From Bacteroidales bacterium (GTDB lineage Bacteria; Bacteroidota; Bacteroidia; Bacteroidales; UBA10428): DNA of 34,763 nucleotides. The stretch spans positions 1 to 34,763 of the forward strand of contig JAFGTR010000131.1 of the NCBI GenBank assembly GCA_016934055.1, given 5' to 3'. Below the pieces are notes generated by a model, which saw nothing but the letters and a program-made list of their open reading frames with translations, searched no databases and was not told the DNA's origin. Each line of letters opens with the position of its first letter. Position 1 is the stretch's first letter. Positions 24,996 through 33,093 of the stretch are shown here, piece by piece. A program made the position numbers and the translations under genes.

Positions 24996-25793
24996 TCACC
25001 ATCCCCCGCTGGCGCCGCCACCGCCGAAGCTGCCGCCGCCCCCCCCTGAGAATCCGCCAAATCCGCCGCCGCCTCCGAAGCCTCCAAATCCTCCGCTTCC
25101 TGAGGAAAAATCACCGAATTTTCCTTTGTTTCCATGACTTGATGAACCCAGCATAGTCATCAGCACCCACCAGGGAATTGATTTCCCCGGCGAATACAAA
25201 CGCCTTTTTGACTTAATGGAGCTGAAAATTACAAAGAATACAATGAACATAACGATGACAGGAATGACACTGCCTTCTGAATCTGTTTTCTTCATGTATT
25301 CATCGGCTGTATATTCACCTTTTGTTAAGGCCATAAGCGTATTGGTTGCATCATCAATGCCTTTATAGAAGTTACCTTTTTTAAAGGCAGGGCTCATTTC
25401 GTTTTCGATGATCCTTTTGGCGATGGCGTCCGGTACGGCACCTTCAAGGCCGTATCCTGTCTGGATGGTCATTTTATGATTTTGCGGACTAATAAGTATA
25501 ACAATACCATTATCCTTTTCTTTCTGACCGATTCCCCATTTTTCTCCCAGTGTATTTGCAAATTCTGCAATGGGATAATCCTGCAAATCATCATAGGTAA
25601 TCACATAGATCTGAGTGGATGTGGAATCATTGAATGCCTGAAGTTTATTATTCAGTGTTATCTGGTGGTCTTCAGACAATAATCCTGTAAAGTCATTTAC
25701 CAGTCTGAGCGGGATCATGGGATCGGGGATATCCTGAGCAAAGGCCAGTGAGCCAATAAACATCAGTGCAAGAAATAATTGAAAAGGCTTCAT
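24996..25793 (-). CDS. TPM-domain membrane protein with Gly-rich tail (YgcG-like)
   Basis: 265 aa when started at the MKPFQLFLALMF methionine, which makes a good signal peptide (FLALMFIGSLAFAQ); an upstream in-frame ATG at 25850 would overlap the preceding gene by 47 bp and is less likely. The TPM domain (about 20-160) has LVNDFTGLLSEDHQITL, STQIYVITYDDL, WGIGQKEKDNGIVIL and GYGLEGAVPDAIAKRII. A transmembrane segment (about 175-192, VIPVIVMFIVFFVIF) and a Gly/Ser/Phe-rich C-terminus ending GGGASGGW follow, as in many YgcG/TPM proteins. Third in a lemA-TPM-TPM operon. TPM domains have been linked to phosphatase activity and photosystem repair in plants; the bacterial role is unclear. Confidence 0.9.
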   Translation of the reverse strand: MKPFQLFLALMFIGSLAFAQDIPDPMIPLRLVNDFTGLLSEDHQITLNNKLQAFNDSTSTQIYVITYDDLQDYPIAEFANTLGEKWGIGQKEKDNGIVILISPQNHKMTIQTGYGLEGAVPDAIAKRIIENEMSPAFKKGNFYKGIDDATNTLMALTKGEYTADEYMKKTDSEGSVIPVIVMFIVFFVIFSSIKSKRRLYSPGKSIPWWVLMTMLGSSSHGNKGKFGDFSSGSGGFGGFGGGGGFGGFSGGGGGSFGGGGASGGW

Positions 25794-25803
25794 TTTATGT
25801 TTA

Positions 25804-26244
25804 TTAATTCTCTCCGAATGAAATGGTGTTGCTGAGTTCATTTGTATCATTATCCTGCCGCGGAAAAAAGGCTTTCAGTTTTTCCCCGGCCATCTGAATA
25901 CCCTTGCTGAGCCCGCCGGTAAAATCCTCATTGTTAAAATGTTCCTGTAAGACATCCCTCACCGAATCCCAGAAACCATCCGGAACTTTCGCATGGATGC
26001 CGGCATCACCAAGCACGGCAAACTGTTGTTTTGCTATTGATATATAAAACAGGACTCCGTTGCGTTCACGGGTATTGAACATATCAAGCAGTTTGAAAAG
26101 ATAGGCTGCCCGGTCAAGTACATCGCCTTTACAGCTGTTTTCAATATAAACCCGTATTTCGCCTGAAGTCAGTTTTTCGGCTTCTTCAATAGCATGCACG
26201 ATGCCGTCCTTTTGTTCCTGCGTGAAGAAGGTTTCAGCTTTCAT
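25804..26244 (-). CDS. Soluble TPM-domain protein
   Basis: 146 aa, no signal peptide or membrane segment. TPM features: FFTQEQKDGIVHAIEEAE, TSGEIRVYIEN, NGVLFYISIAKQQFAVLGD, ENF-type phrase as EHFNNEDFTGGLSKGI. It is the middle gene of lemA-TPM-TPM, 12 bp after lemA and 10 bp before the membrane TPM gene, so the three are almost certainly co-transcribed. Confidence 0.9.
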   Translation of the reverse strand: MKAETFFTQEQKDGIVHAIEEAEKLTSGEIRVYIENSCKGDVLDRAAYLFKLLDMFNTRERNGVLFYISIAKQQFAVLGDAGIHAKVPDGFWDSVRDVLQEHFNNEDFTGGLSKGIQMAGEKLKAFFPRQDNDTNELSNTISFGEN

Positions 26245-26256
26245 AACCTGTTAATA

Positions 26257-26850
26257 TCAGAATTCTACCTTGGGTGCCTGTGAGGCCGCAGGCTCTGCGT
26301 CGAAATAAGGTTTTTCCTTAAATCCGAATATGCCTGCCATTAAAACCTGTGGAAATTTTTTGGTGTATTCATTATATTCCTTTGTGGTGTCATTAAATTT
26401 CTTGCGCTCCACGGCAATACGATTCTCTGTCCCTTCCAGTTGTGCCTGCAGCTCAAGGAAGTTCTGGTTGGCTTTTAACTCAGGATAGTTCTCAACGACC
26501 ACAAGGAGTCTTGATAAGGCAGAACTCAGTTCCCCCTGAGCAGCACTGAATTCCTGCATCGATTCTGCCGTAATATTATCAGGATTAACATTAACGGATG
26601 TTGCTTTGGCTCTGGCTTCAATGACTCTGGTAAAGGTTTCCTGTTCGTGTTCTGCATATCCCTTTACAGTGGCTACCAGGTTGGGAATCAGGTCGAGGCG
26701 CCGCTGGTACTGGTTTTCAACATTGGCCCATTCGCGTTTGACCTGTTCACTCAGGGTTACCATTTTATTGTACATATTCTTGCAAGATCCGCCAAAGATA
26801 AAAATAACGAGGATAATAAGAACCCAGGTTATAATACGTTTGTTTTTCAT
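26257..26850 (-). CDS. lemA: LemA family protein
   Basis: 197 aa, normal for LemA. One N-terminal hydrophobic segment (IITWVLIILVIFIFGG) is followed by SCKNMYN, which may be a lipid-attachment Cys or the start of the exported domain. Conserved LemA phrases: KREWANVENQYQRRLDLIPN, LVATVKGYAEHEQET, RLLVVVENYPELKANQNF, QAQLEGTENRIAVERKKFND and FPQVLMAGIFGF. The helical bundle is thought to act at the envelope; precise function is unknown. First in an operon with two TPM genes, a conserved arrangement in this phylum. Confidence 0.95.
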   Translation of the reverse strand: MKNKRIITWVLIILVIFIFGGSCKNMYNKMVTLSEQVKREWANVENQYQRRLDLIPNLVATVKGYAEHEQETFTRVIEARAKATSVNVNPDNITAESMQEFSAAQGELSSALSRLLVVVENYPELKANQNFLELQAQLEGTENRIAVERKKFNDTTKEYNEYTKKFPQVLMAGIFGFKEKPYFDAEPAASQAPKVEF

Positions 26851-26945
26851 GGATAATTTGGTTTAGTATAGAACAATTTTTTAATTCATGCGTAAAATTA
26901 ATTAGTTTTTTCATCCATCACTATTTATTGTTATTAAAAACAATT

Positions 26946-26960
26946 TGGCACAAGTTTTGG
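26946..26960 (+). promoter_or_regulatory. Weak sigma54-like site before the lipoprotein gene
   Basis: TGGCACAAGTTTTGG has the -24 TGGCAC exactly and correct spacing, but the -12 GC is GG. The start codon at 26984 would follow the predicted start site by only about 12 nt. It may be chance. Confidence 0.2.
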
Positions 26961-26983
26961 AACATGAAATAAAAAAAGGCATC

Positions 26984-27427
26984 ATGAAAACAAAAATTCT
27001 GTTCAAACCATTCATTCTTCCGGGTATAATGTTGATGGTCCTTACGCTTTCATGCGAGGAAATGATGGATACCATAGGCACTGATACTGATATTCGTGAG
27101 AAGATTGAAGGCCAGTGGCGGTGTGACGAAACAAGTGAATACTATAAATCAACGGCTGAGATATTTTCAGTTTATATTTATCCACACCCCGATGACTCAT
27201 CAAAGGTCCTCATCGACAATTTCTATGAGTTGGGGTATGATGTTTCTGTTGTTGCAGCCCTTTCTAACCGTAGTTTATATATAAACTCACAAACGGTGGA
27301 AGGTGGTTTTACCGTTATCGGTTCGGGAACCATATCTTCAAATTATAATGTTATTGAATGGAACTATTCTGTGGATGATGGCAGCGGTATGGTAGACAAT
27401 GTTACGGCAACATTTACCAAGCTATGA
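26984..27427 (+). CDS. Small lipoprotein of unknown function
   Basis: 147 aa from the ATG at 26984 (MKTKILFK); upstream in-frame codons from 26945 would spoil the signal peptide. A lipobox LTLSC (Cys near residue 22) marks an outer-membrane or inner-membrane lipoprotein. The mature part begins EEMMDTIGTDTDIREKIEGQWRC and reads as a small beta-rich domain, with alternating polar and hydrophobic residues (SVYIYPHP, SRSLYINSQTVEGG-like stretch). The IEGQWRCDE opening recalls lipocalin-like lipoproteins of Bacteroidota, only as a resemblance. It is monocistronic, with a good terminator at 27457-27488. Confidence 0.8.
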   Translation: MKTKILFKPFILPGIMLMVLTLSCEEMMDTIGTDTDIREKIEGQWRCDETSEYYKSTAEIFSVYIYPHPDDSSKVLIDNFYELGYDVSVVAALSNRSLYINSQTVEGGFTVIGSGTISSNYNVIEWNYSVDDGSGMVDNVTATFTKL

Positions 27428-27456
27428 ATATGGAAGGTACAGGCTGATACTTTGCC

Positions 27457-27488
27457 GGGTGGTTTCTTGGATTCCACCCTTTTTTTTT
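27457..27488 (+). terminator. Intrinsic terminator after the lipoprotein gene
   Basis: Stem GGGTGG (27457-27462) / CCACCC (27474-27479) with an 11-nt loop, followed immediately by nine Ts (27480-27488). It is located 30 bp after the lipoprotein stop codon. Confidence 0.8.
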
Positions 27489-27527
27489 GTATCTTTTACC
27501 TCAATTTAAAAACTAATACTCCCGGCC

Positions 27528-28448
27528 ATGTTCGCAGATAAGGACAATAAAAATGTATCAAAAGATGTAAAATCTCTGAAGAAAATTTTTGTTCCGGTTG
27601 ATTATTCCGAATGTTCTGTGTTTGCATGTCGTTATGCCCTTAAGATTGCCAGCCTTCTGCAGGCTGAAATTAAACTTTTTCATACTTATTATTCCCCGGC
27701 CTTCGATCTGATTGAGCTGGCAAGTGCCGTTCAGACTCAGACACAACTTAAAGAAGAGGCTCTGAGTAACCTGGAAGCAAGTGAGAATGAGACAATGAAA
27801 AGTTTTATCCAAAGCCTTCATGATTTTATCGCTGAATCCAATCTTGCACCTGTCGATATCAGTTTTGAGATTAAGCCCGGGGTTCCTGAAGATGAGATCA
27901 GACGGTTCAGTGAATGGTATGAGCCTGATCTGGTGGTCATGGGTACCCATGGGAAGGGCAGCGGGGTAAGCAGTATCATGGGGAGTGTTACGGCAGCCAT
28001 TATTGGGAAAATTAACTATCCTGTGCTGGCCATACCTGAAAAATATAAATTCATAGGAGAAAAAAACATAAAAAAGGTTATGTATGTGACCGATTTCAAT
28101 GAATCCGATTTTCTCTCCATCCGCAACCTTATGAATCTTACCGACCAGCTTGGATTGGATATATACTGCACTCACATTGGCGATGATCCCAAATCATGGG
28201 ACAAAATCAGGATGGAAGGCTTAATGGAATACTTCAGGAAGTCATACGGGGAAGCCCAGGTTGGCTACAGCTTCATCAGTCAGAAGAATTTGCTTGAAGA
28301 TCTTGATCAGCTGATTCGTGACAAAGAAATCAACATCCTTTCGGTTACTTCCCACCGCAGAAATATTATAGAAAAACTTTTCAGGACCAACATGACCAAA
28401 AAGCTGTTTTACCATACCAGTATTCCCCTGCTGGTATTCCCTTCATAA
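27528..28448 (+). CDS. Universal stress protein, tandem UspA domains
   Basis: 306 aa. Domain 1 (about 17-167) is complete: KKIFVPVDYSECSVFACRYA at the start and the ATP-binding loop VVMGTHGKGSGVSSIMGSV, then AAIIGKINYPVLAIPE. Domain 2 (about 178-306) is degenerate: it starts KKVMYVTDFNESDF and ends TSIPLLVFPS, but the nucleotide loop is replaced by LSVTSHRRNIIEKLF. Usp proteins of this type are cytoplasmic and respond to stress and growth arrest. The first domain probably binds ATP and the second does so poorly or not at all. Monocistronic, between a terminator and a convergent gene. Confidence 0.93.
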   Translation: MFADKDNKNVSKDVKSLKKIFVPVDYSECSVFACRYALKIASLLQAEIKLFHTYYSPAFDLIELASAVQTQTQLKEEALSNLEASENETMKSFIQSLHDFIAESNLAPVDISFEIKPGVPEDEIRRFSEWYEPDLVVMGTHGKGSGVSSIMGSVTAAIIGKINYPVLAIPEKYKFIGEKNIKKVMYVTDFNESDFLSIRNLMNLTDQLGLDIYCTHIGDDPKSWDKIRMEGLMEYFRKSYGEAQVGYSFISQKNLLEDLDQLIRDKEINILSVTSHRRNIIEKLFRTNMTKKLFYHTSIPLLVFPS

Positions 28449-28494
28449 AATGAACAATCGTGCCACAATAAAACGGGATTTTCCTTATGGTAAT

Positions 28495-28516
28495 AAAGTA
28501 CTGCGCAGTGTACTTT
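28495..28516. terminator. Possible shared hairpin between convergent genes
   Basis: AAAGTAC (28495-28501) and GTACTTT (28510-28516) flank TGCGCAGT, giving a near-perfect palindrome in the 75-bp gap between the Usp gene and the VTT gene. There is no long T run, so termination is only a suggestion. Confidence 0.35.
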
Positions 28517-28523
28517 CACTTCA

Positions 28524-29099
28524 TTAAAACAAATTGGCTTCCCAAATAACCCATGCGCTTACGGCAAATTTTATAAACCTTGCCAGGGATATAAGAGCGT
28601 ATTTTTTGAAAGGATAGTCAACCGATCCTACTAACATGGCTACACCTGAAAAGGGAAATGGTGTGAGTGATGCAACCAGCACGAGGTATTGACCGTAGGT
28701 TTGCAAAAGCCTTTCTGTCTTTTTCAGATAACGGGTTGTTATATATTGGTAGAAAAGGGTATTATGCAGGTACTTGCCCACACCGAATGCGATTATGCCG
28801 GCGAGGTAGGATAGGACTGTGAATATCAGCGTCAGGCCAATATAATCCATGAGGGTATCGCTCCTTAATGCCCATATCAGAAAAACTTCAGGCGGTATAA
28901 TACCAATTATGATTTCTGAAAGGCTGTAAACGGTAAAAACCAGCCAGTTATTCCGGAATATGGGTTCAAACTTTGCAAGGGTTTCCTGGTCAACCGTGTG
29001 TTTGGATAAAACAAAAAGGGCAACGATAACAGTCAGCCAGATGATGCCTCTCATCAGATTGCGTAAAAAGAAACTTCTTCTGGACCTTTGTTTATCCAT
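28524..29099 (-). CDS. VTT/DedA-like (SNARE-associated) membrane protein
   Basis: 191 aa with about four to five membrane segments: IIWLTVIVALFVL (about 18-31), LVFTVYSLSEIIIGIIPPEV (reentrant motif region), LTLIFTVLSYLAGIIAFGVG and the C-terminal FIKFAVSAWVIWEA. The VTT-domain pattern is visible as EIIIGIIPPEVFLIWA, LAGIIAFGVGKYL and LTPFPFSGVAMLVGS. Members of this superfamily include lipid scramblases and undecaprenyl-phosphate flippases; assignment to either is not possible from this sequence. It lies 46 bp after folE on the same strand. Confidence 0.88.
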   Translation of the reverse strand: MDKQRSRRSFFLRNLMRGIIWLTVIVALFVLSKHTVDQETLAKFEPIFRNNWLVFTVYSLSEIIIGIIPPEVFLIWALRSDTLMDYIGLTLIFTVLSYLAGIIAFGVGKYLHNTLFYQYITTRYLKKTERLLQTYGQYLVLVASLTPFPFSGVAMLVGSVDYPFKKYALISLARFIKFAVSAWVIWEANLF

Positions 29100-29145
29100 A
29101 GATTAACTTAATTGATAAGAAAGATCTCCCAGTAATAATGGTCGA

Positions 29146-29784
29146 TCAATGCAGTTTAATTCCGATCATGTGTATGAATTCCTCACGGGTACGGCTGTCT
29201 TTCAAAAATATGCCCGTAAATGCCGAAGTTGTGGTCACCGAATTTTGTTTCTGAACGCCCCGCATGACCATGCATAAATGCTTGGCCTCGATAACAACGG
29301 CAACACCCATCGGATCCAAAGTTTTCTGAATGCAGTCCCTTATCTGCATGGTGAGCCTTTCCTGTACCTGCAGCCGCCGGGCATAAGCCTCAACCACCCG
29401 GGCAATTTTACTCAGCCCTGTGATATGTCCGTTTGGAATATAGGCAACATGAGCTTTCCCGAAGAAAGGCACCAGATGATGCTCACAGAGTGAATACAAC
29501 TCAATATCCTTCACCAAAACCATCTGCCGGTAGTCCTCTTTGAAAGATGCATCCTGCAAGATCTCTTCAGGTTTGATAAAATAACCATGAGTGAAATATT
29601 GCATAGCCTTTGCCACCCTTTCCGGGGTGTCGAGTAATCCCTCTCTGCACGGGTCTTCTCCCAGGTTAAGCAGTATCTTTCTGTAGAGTGATGCCAGGGA
29701 CTTTGTTTTTCTTCCATGAAACTTGTCAATACGCTCAAAACCTGCTTCGGCTATACCTTCAATGATTTTTTTATGTTCTTCCAT
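29146..29784 (-). CDS. folE: GTP cyclohydrolase I
   Basis: 212 aa, typical length. GTP to 7,8-dihydroneopterin triphosphate, first step toward folate and other pterins. Diagnostic segments: [38 protein letters not shown] with the zinc Cys and the His pair, [20 protein letters not shown], and the second zinc region [20 protein letters not shown]. All expected zinc ligands (Cys-His-Cys) are present. Preceded by a good -33/-7 promoter (29871-29900) that shares its region with the divergent mqnB gene. Confidence 0.97.
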   Translation of the reverse strand: MEEHKKIIEGIAEAGFERIDKFHGRKTKSLASLYRKILLNLGEDPCREGLLDTPERVAKAMQYFTHGYFIKPEEILQDASFKEDYRQMVLVKDIELYSLCEHHLVPFFGKAHVAYIPNGHITGLSKIARVVEAYARRLQVQERLTMQIRDCIQKTLDPMGVAVVIEAKHLCMVMRGVQKQNSVTTTSAFTGIFLKDSRTREEFIHMIGIKLH

Positions 29785-29870
29785 TATGCGGTTTTATTAT
29801 GGTGAAGTTCAATTGTAGTATTTATCTGTGATATCACAAAAAATAATTAATTTAGTAAACCTTGAACTAG

Positions 29871-29900
29871 CAAATTTAAAAACTTTTCTTTTGGAACAAA
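29871..29900 (-). promoter_or_regulatory. Bacteroidota-type promoter for folE
   Basis: On the minus strand TTTG (29900-29897), an 18-bp spacer and TAAATTTG (29878-29871) form an exact TTTG / TAnnTTTG pair. Predicted start near 29865, leader about 80 nt to the folE ATG. Confidence 0.55.
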
Positions 29901-29919
29901 CCTTATAAATCGCTGGTGC

Positions 29920-30609
29920 ATGAAAATATTGATAGTGGTTGCTTCCAGCACGGAGATCAAAGAGGTTAGGGATAATCTGACTTTTGTGAATAAACTGACA
30001 CCGAACCTTTCATCCTTCATTTATGGTAACCTGAATATTGACATTTTGGTGACCGGTTATGGCAGTGTTTTCACGGCGTTTCATCTTACAAGAACCTTAT
30101 TCTCATATAATTACGATCTGGCTATTAATGCAGGTGTCGCCGGCAGTTTTGACTATTTTCTTGAGCAGGGTTTTGTGGTGAATGTGATACAGGATCAGTT
30201 TGCCGACCTGGGTTTTGAGGATAAACTCGGATTCTATACCCTGGGTGAAAAGGAGATGATTAATGAGGATTCTTTTCCTTTTACCGGTGAGATAATGCGA
30301 AGTCTCGGCAATTTTGAGATTGAGGAAATAGAATCCATGATCCCGGTGAAGGCTATTACCGTTAATACCATTCACGGATCCCAGGAAAAAATACAACGGT
30401 TGAAAAGCAAATATCATGCTGAAATAGAGACTATGGAGGGGGCAGCCTTTTTTTATGTTTGCCTGATGGAAAAGGTGCCTTTTTTACAGATACGGGCGGT
30501 TTCAAATTTCGTTGAAATTCCCAAGGTTGAGAACTGGTACCTGCCACTGGCCCTGAAAAACCTTACAAAGTCGATGATGGATATTTTCGGTGAGCTGAGA
30601 ATTGATTGA
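29920..30609 (+). CDS. mqnB: Futalosine hydrolase
   Basis: 229 aa, nucleoside phosphorylase-like fold. Key phrases: ILIVVASSTEIKEV, DILVTGYGSVFTAFHLTR, LAINAGVAGSFD, VVNVIQDQFADLG, IETMEGAAFFYVCL and IRAVSNFVEIPKVENW. These separate futalosine hydrolase from MTA/SAH nucleosidase. It cleaves futalosine to hypoxanthine and dehypoxanthinyl futalosine in the alternative menaquinone pathway, suggesting menaquinone-based respiration. It is divergent from folE. The stop codon (30607-30609) directly precedes GGGACAA word arrays. Confidence 0.93.
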   Translation: MKILIVVASSTEIKEVRDNLTFVNKLTPNLSSFIYGNLNIDILVTGYGSVFTAFHLTRTLFSYNYDLAINAGVAGSFDYFLEQGFVVNVIQDQFADLGFEDKLGFYTLGEKEMINEDSFPFTGEIMRSLGNFEIEEIESMIPVKAITVNTIHGSQEKIQRLKSKYHAEIETMEGAAFFYVCLMEKVPFLQIRAVSNFVEIPKVENWYLPLALKNLTKSMMDIFGELRID

Positions 30610-30820
30610 CGAGGAAAGGGACAAGGGACGAGGGACATAAAGAAGGGACAAGGGACAAGTAATGTAAGTCGCGGAGTCCGGGAGTCCCGGAGTCTCCAAG
30701 TCATAGATTCTGGAACTTTCAGACTCTCGACTCCCAGACTTCCCGACTCTCAGACTCCCGGACCAGAAGACTAGAAGACTTAGAGACCAGAAGACCAGCA
30801 GACTCCCGGACTCCTTGACT
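30610..30820. repeat. Word arrays including an inverted period-8 array
   Basis: From the mqnB stop codon: GGGACAA/GGGACGA words (30618-30660), then three GGAGTC units at exact 8-bp steps (30673, 30681, 30689), a 27-bp centre, and five GACTC/GACTTC units (30722, 30729, 30737, 30745, 30753) as inverted partners, then GACCAGAAGA words (30761-30798) and two further GACTCC units (30801, 30809). The inverted halves could form a long interrupted stem. No coding region is supported here. Confidence 0.7.
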
Positions 30821-30886
30821 GTTTGGCTGATCTTTAATTTTCACATAAAATATGTTTTCTTTGTACATTTATTATATTGCAGAATC

Positions 30887-31852
30887 ATGATCGTTATCAC
30901 CGGCGCTGCGGGTTTTATCGGGAGCAACCTGGTCGGGAAGCTTAATGCTGAAGGCCATTCCGACCTGGTCGTGGTGGATCAGTTCAACCGGCCGGAGAAA
31001 ACCAGGAATCTGGAAAACAAAAGCTTTGAGGAAAAAATTGACCGCGATGATTTCCTTCTATGGCTGAATCGCCATCACCGGGAAGTCATCTATGTTTTTC
31101 ATATCGGCGCCCGCACTGACACCGCTGAATTTGATAAATCAGTCTTTGACCGGCTCAATTTCGGCTATTCAAAAGAGGTATGGAATACCTGTGCGACGCA
31201 TTCCATTCCGCTGCTGTATGCATCTTCAGCCGCAACTTACGGAATGGGCGAATATGGTTATGAGGACAGTCACGAGATTGTTAACCGGCTTAAGCCCCTG
31301 AATCCTTACGGAGAATCAAAAAATGAATTTGATAAATGGGTATTGCGGCAAAAAGACTGTCCGCCTTTTTGGGCCGGGATGAAATTTTTTAATGTATACG
31401 GGCCGAATGAATATCATAAAGGCAGAATGGCTTCCGTGATCTTCCATGCTTTTAACCAGATACGGCAAACCGGCCGCATGAAGCTTTTCCGTTCCCATAA
31501 CCCGGAATTCAAAGACGGTGAACAGAAGCGCGATTTTATTTATGTAAAGGATGTCACGGATGTGCTGTATTTCATATTCAGGAAACGTCCGGCTCCGGGT
31601 CTGTACAACCTGGGAACCGGGGAAGCCAGGACCTTTCTCGACCTTACAAAGGCTACCTTCCTTGCCATGAACCTTGATCCGGTTATCAATTTTATCGATA
31701 CCCCGGCTGATATCCGCATTAAATACCAGTATTTCACGGAAGCTCATATGGAAAAACTCCGCATGGCAGGCTATACAAAGCCATTTCATAGCCTTGAAGC
31801 GGGAGTGAAGGAATATGTGAAGGAATACCTGACGAATGAGGCATACTATTAG
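30887..31852 (+). CDS. hldD: ADP-L-glycero-D-manno-heptose 6-epimerase
   Basis: 321 aa from the ATG at 30887 (MIVITGAAGFIGSN); upstream in-frame codons to 30815 would add 24 unrelated residues before the Rossmann start. An extended SDR: NAD(P) loop TGAAGFIGSN, catalytic Ser in LLYASSAATYG and YxxxK in NPYGESKNEFD. HldD-specific phrases: FFNVYGPNEYHKGRMASVIF, FKDGEQKRDFIYVKDV, LYNLGTGEARTFLDL and DIRIKYQYFTEAHMEKLR. It makes the L-glycero heptose precursor of lipopolysaccharide inner core. Other heptose genes (hldE, gmhA, gmhB) are not in this window. Confidence 0.95.
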   Translation: MIVITGAAGFIGSNLVGKLNAEGHSDLVVVDQFNRPEKTRNLENKSFEEKIDRDDFLLWLNRHHREVIYVFHIGARTDTAEFDKSVFDRLNFGYSKEVWNTCATHSIPLLYASSAATYGMGEYGYEDSHEIVNRLKPLNPYGESKNEFDKWVLRQKDCPPFWAGMKFFNVYGPNEYHKGRMASVIFHAFNQIRQTGRMKLFRSHNPEFKDGEQKRDFIYVKDVTDVLYFIFRKRPAPGLYNLGTGEARTFLDLTKATFLAMNLDPVINFIDTPADIRIKYQYFTEAHMEKLRMAGYTKPFHSLEAGVKEYVKEYLTNEAYY

Positions 31853-31931
31853 ATACGACCGGAGAATGGTTATGAATTCGTTGTAATGGTTGCACGGAAT
31901 TATATAGCGGTTTAGGTGTTTCGGTATTTAT

Positions 31932-32035
31932 GAATTCAGGATTTCAGGATTTTGAAGGAAAATCCTAAATGCTAAACTGCTAAATTCCTAAAATGCTAAA
32001 AAGCTAAATAGCTAAACAGCACAACATTTATAACC
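31932..32035. repeat. AGGATT hairpin followed by CTAAA period-8 array
   Basis: TTCAGGATTTCAGGATTTTGAAGG leads into an 8-bp stem: AGGATTTT (31945-31952) / AAAATCCT (31958-31965), loop GAAGG. Seven CTAAA units follow at 7-8 bp steps (from 31964 to about 32020), then ACATTTATAACC and ATTACAACC words. This uses the AGGATT word of the 4121-4681 cassette in miniature, without a gene. The spacer 31853-32071 carries nothing else that I recognise. Confidence 0.6.
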
Positions 32036-32071
32036 ATTACAACCACTGCAACATTTCTAACGTGGTTCGTC

Positions 32072-33091
32072 CTACCTCTTTACAAACGCCCCCTTTGCCA
32101 CCTGGTTGCCCGCAGATGTGCATACGGCAATCCGGTACAACCCCGGTGTCAGCCATGCAATTTCCAGGATACAGCAGTCCTCCGAGCTAAAATATACCTC
32201 TCTTTCCGTTATAATGCGGCCTGCCTCGTCATAGATTCTCAGGATATAATCCCTGGCCTTATCCAGCGTGATCAGTTTCATGTTGAGCAGATCTTCAGCC
32301 GGGTTGGGAAATGCCATGAGATCCGGTGCAAGATAGATCCTGTCTTTTAGTCCGGTAGTCCCGTGGTAAACAAGGGTGTCTTTCATATAGGGGCCCCTGT
32401 TCCCCGTCTCGTCAATGGCTCTTATGTACATGAAATACCTTCTGAGGTTTACCAGCGAGGTTACTGGAATGGTAAAGGTAACTGAATCGAGGGTGACATT
32501 GGGAGAAGGACTGAAGTCATCAACGGTATAAAGAGGGCTCATGGCAGAATCTTCATCCTCAAAATAATATTCGAGGGAAGTTATGTTCATAGGCTCAGCG
32601 TGCAGGTTAAAGAAGGTGCCTTTTGAAACCGGAGTCCAGGCGCCGCTGTTTGACATGGCCATGGCCTCGATATAATGTACGCCTTTGGCAATGTCGCCGA
32701 GGTCAATCTCAAATGTATAGTCAACATCCGTTGAGGGTGATGCGAATGAATGTGAGACCCAGGTGCTCCCGTCTGAAAGCGGATCGATGCGGTAGCGGAA
32801 TCCTTCGATGGTATCCGTTGGCCAGGGCTTCAGGAAGGCCTTCGGGGTTAATGACGACCAGCCTTCAGTGGCATGCCTGACGCGGAAAAAAGCCTGGTGG
32901 AATCCCGGCGACAGGTCATTCACCGGCAGGGTTGCCGTAATCATCACCTCGCCGGTATTGGGCGCAACGGCAAGGGGAGTGCCCTTTCCGTAAGGAACGG
33001 CAGGGTCATCATAGAAATATTCTGCCGTTATGATCTGGGGCATCGCTTTAAAAGCCAGTCCCAGCAAAAACAGGGTGAGGATGGTTCGCAT
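32072..33091 (-). CDS. Secreted protein with T9SS type A sorting domain
   Basis: 339 aa. Signal peptide (ILTLFLLGLAFKAMPQ). The body consists of beta-sandwich-like repeats (phrases TAEYFYDDPAVPYGKG, SLEYYFEDEDSAM, and FRVRHATEGWS versus MYIRAIDETGNRG), seen in other T9SS cargos. The C-terminal sorting domain (about 255-339) has MAFPNPAEDLLNMKL, YILRIYDEAGRIIT and LTPGLYRIAVCT. It is expected to be moved across the outer membrane by the T9SS and attached or released. It starts 2 bp after the stop of the upstream gene, indicating translational coupling and a shared role. Confidence 0.9.
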   Translation of the reverse strand: MRTILTLFLLGLAFKAMPQIITAEYFYDDPAVPYGKGTPLAVAPNTGEVMITATLPVNDLSPGFHQAFFRVRHATEGWSSLTPKAFLKPWPTDTIEGFRYRIDPLSDGSTWVSHSFASPSTDVDYTFEIDLGDIAKGVHYIEAMAMSNSGAWTPVSKGTFFNLHAEPMNITSLEYYFEDEDSAMSPLYTVDDFSPSPNVTLDSVTFTIPVTSLVNLRRYFMYIRAIDETGNRGPYMKDTLVYHGTTGLKDRIYLAPDLMAFPNPAEDLLNMKLITLDKARDYILRIYDEAGRIITEREVYFSSEDCCILEIAWLTPGLYRIAVCTSAGNQVAKGAFVKR

Positions 33092-33093
33092 GG

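Noticed and set aside
25794..25850. Upstream ATG at 25850 for the membrane TPM gene
   Set aside because: It would add 19 polar residues in front of a good signal peptide and overlap the preceding TPM gene; the methionine at 25793 fits better.
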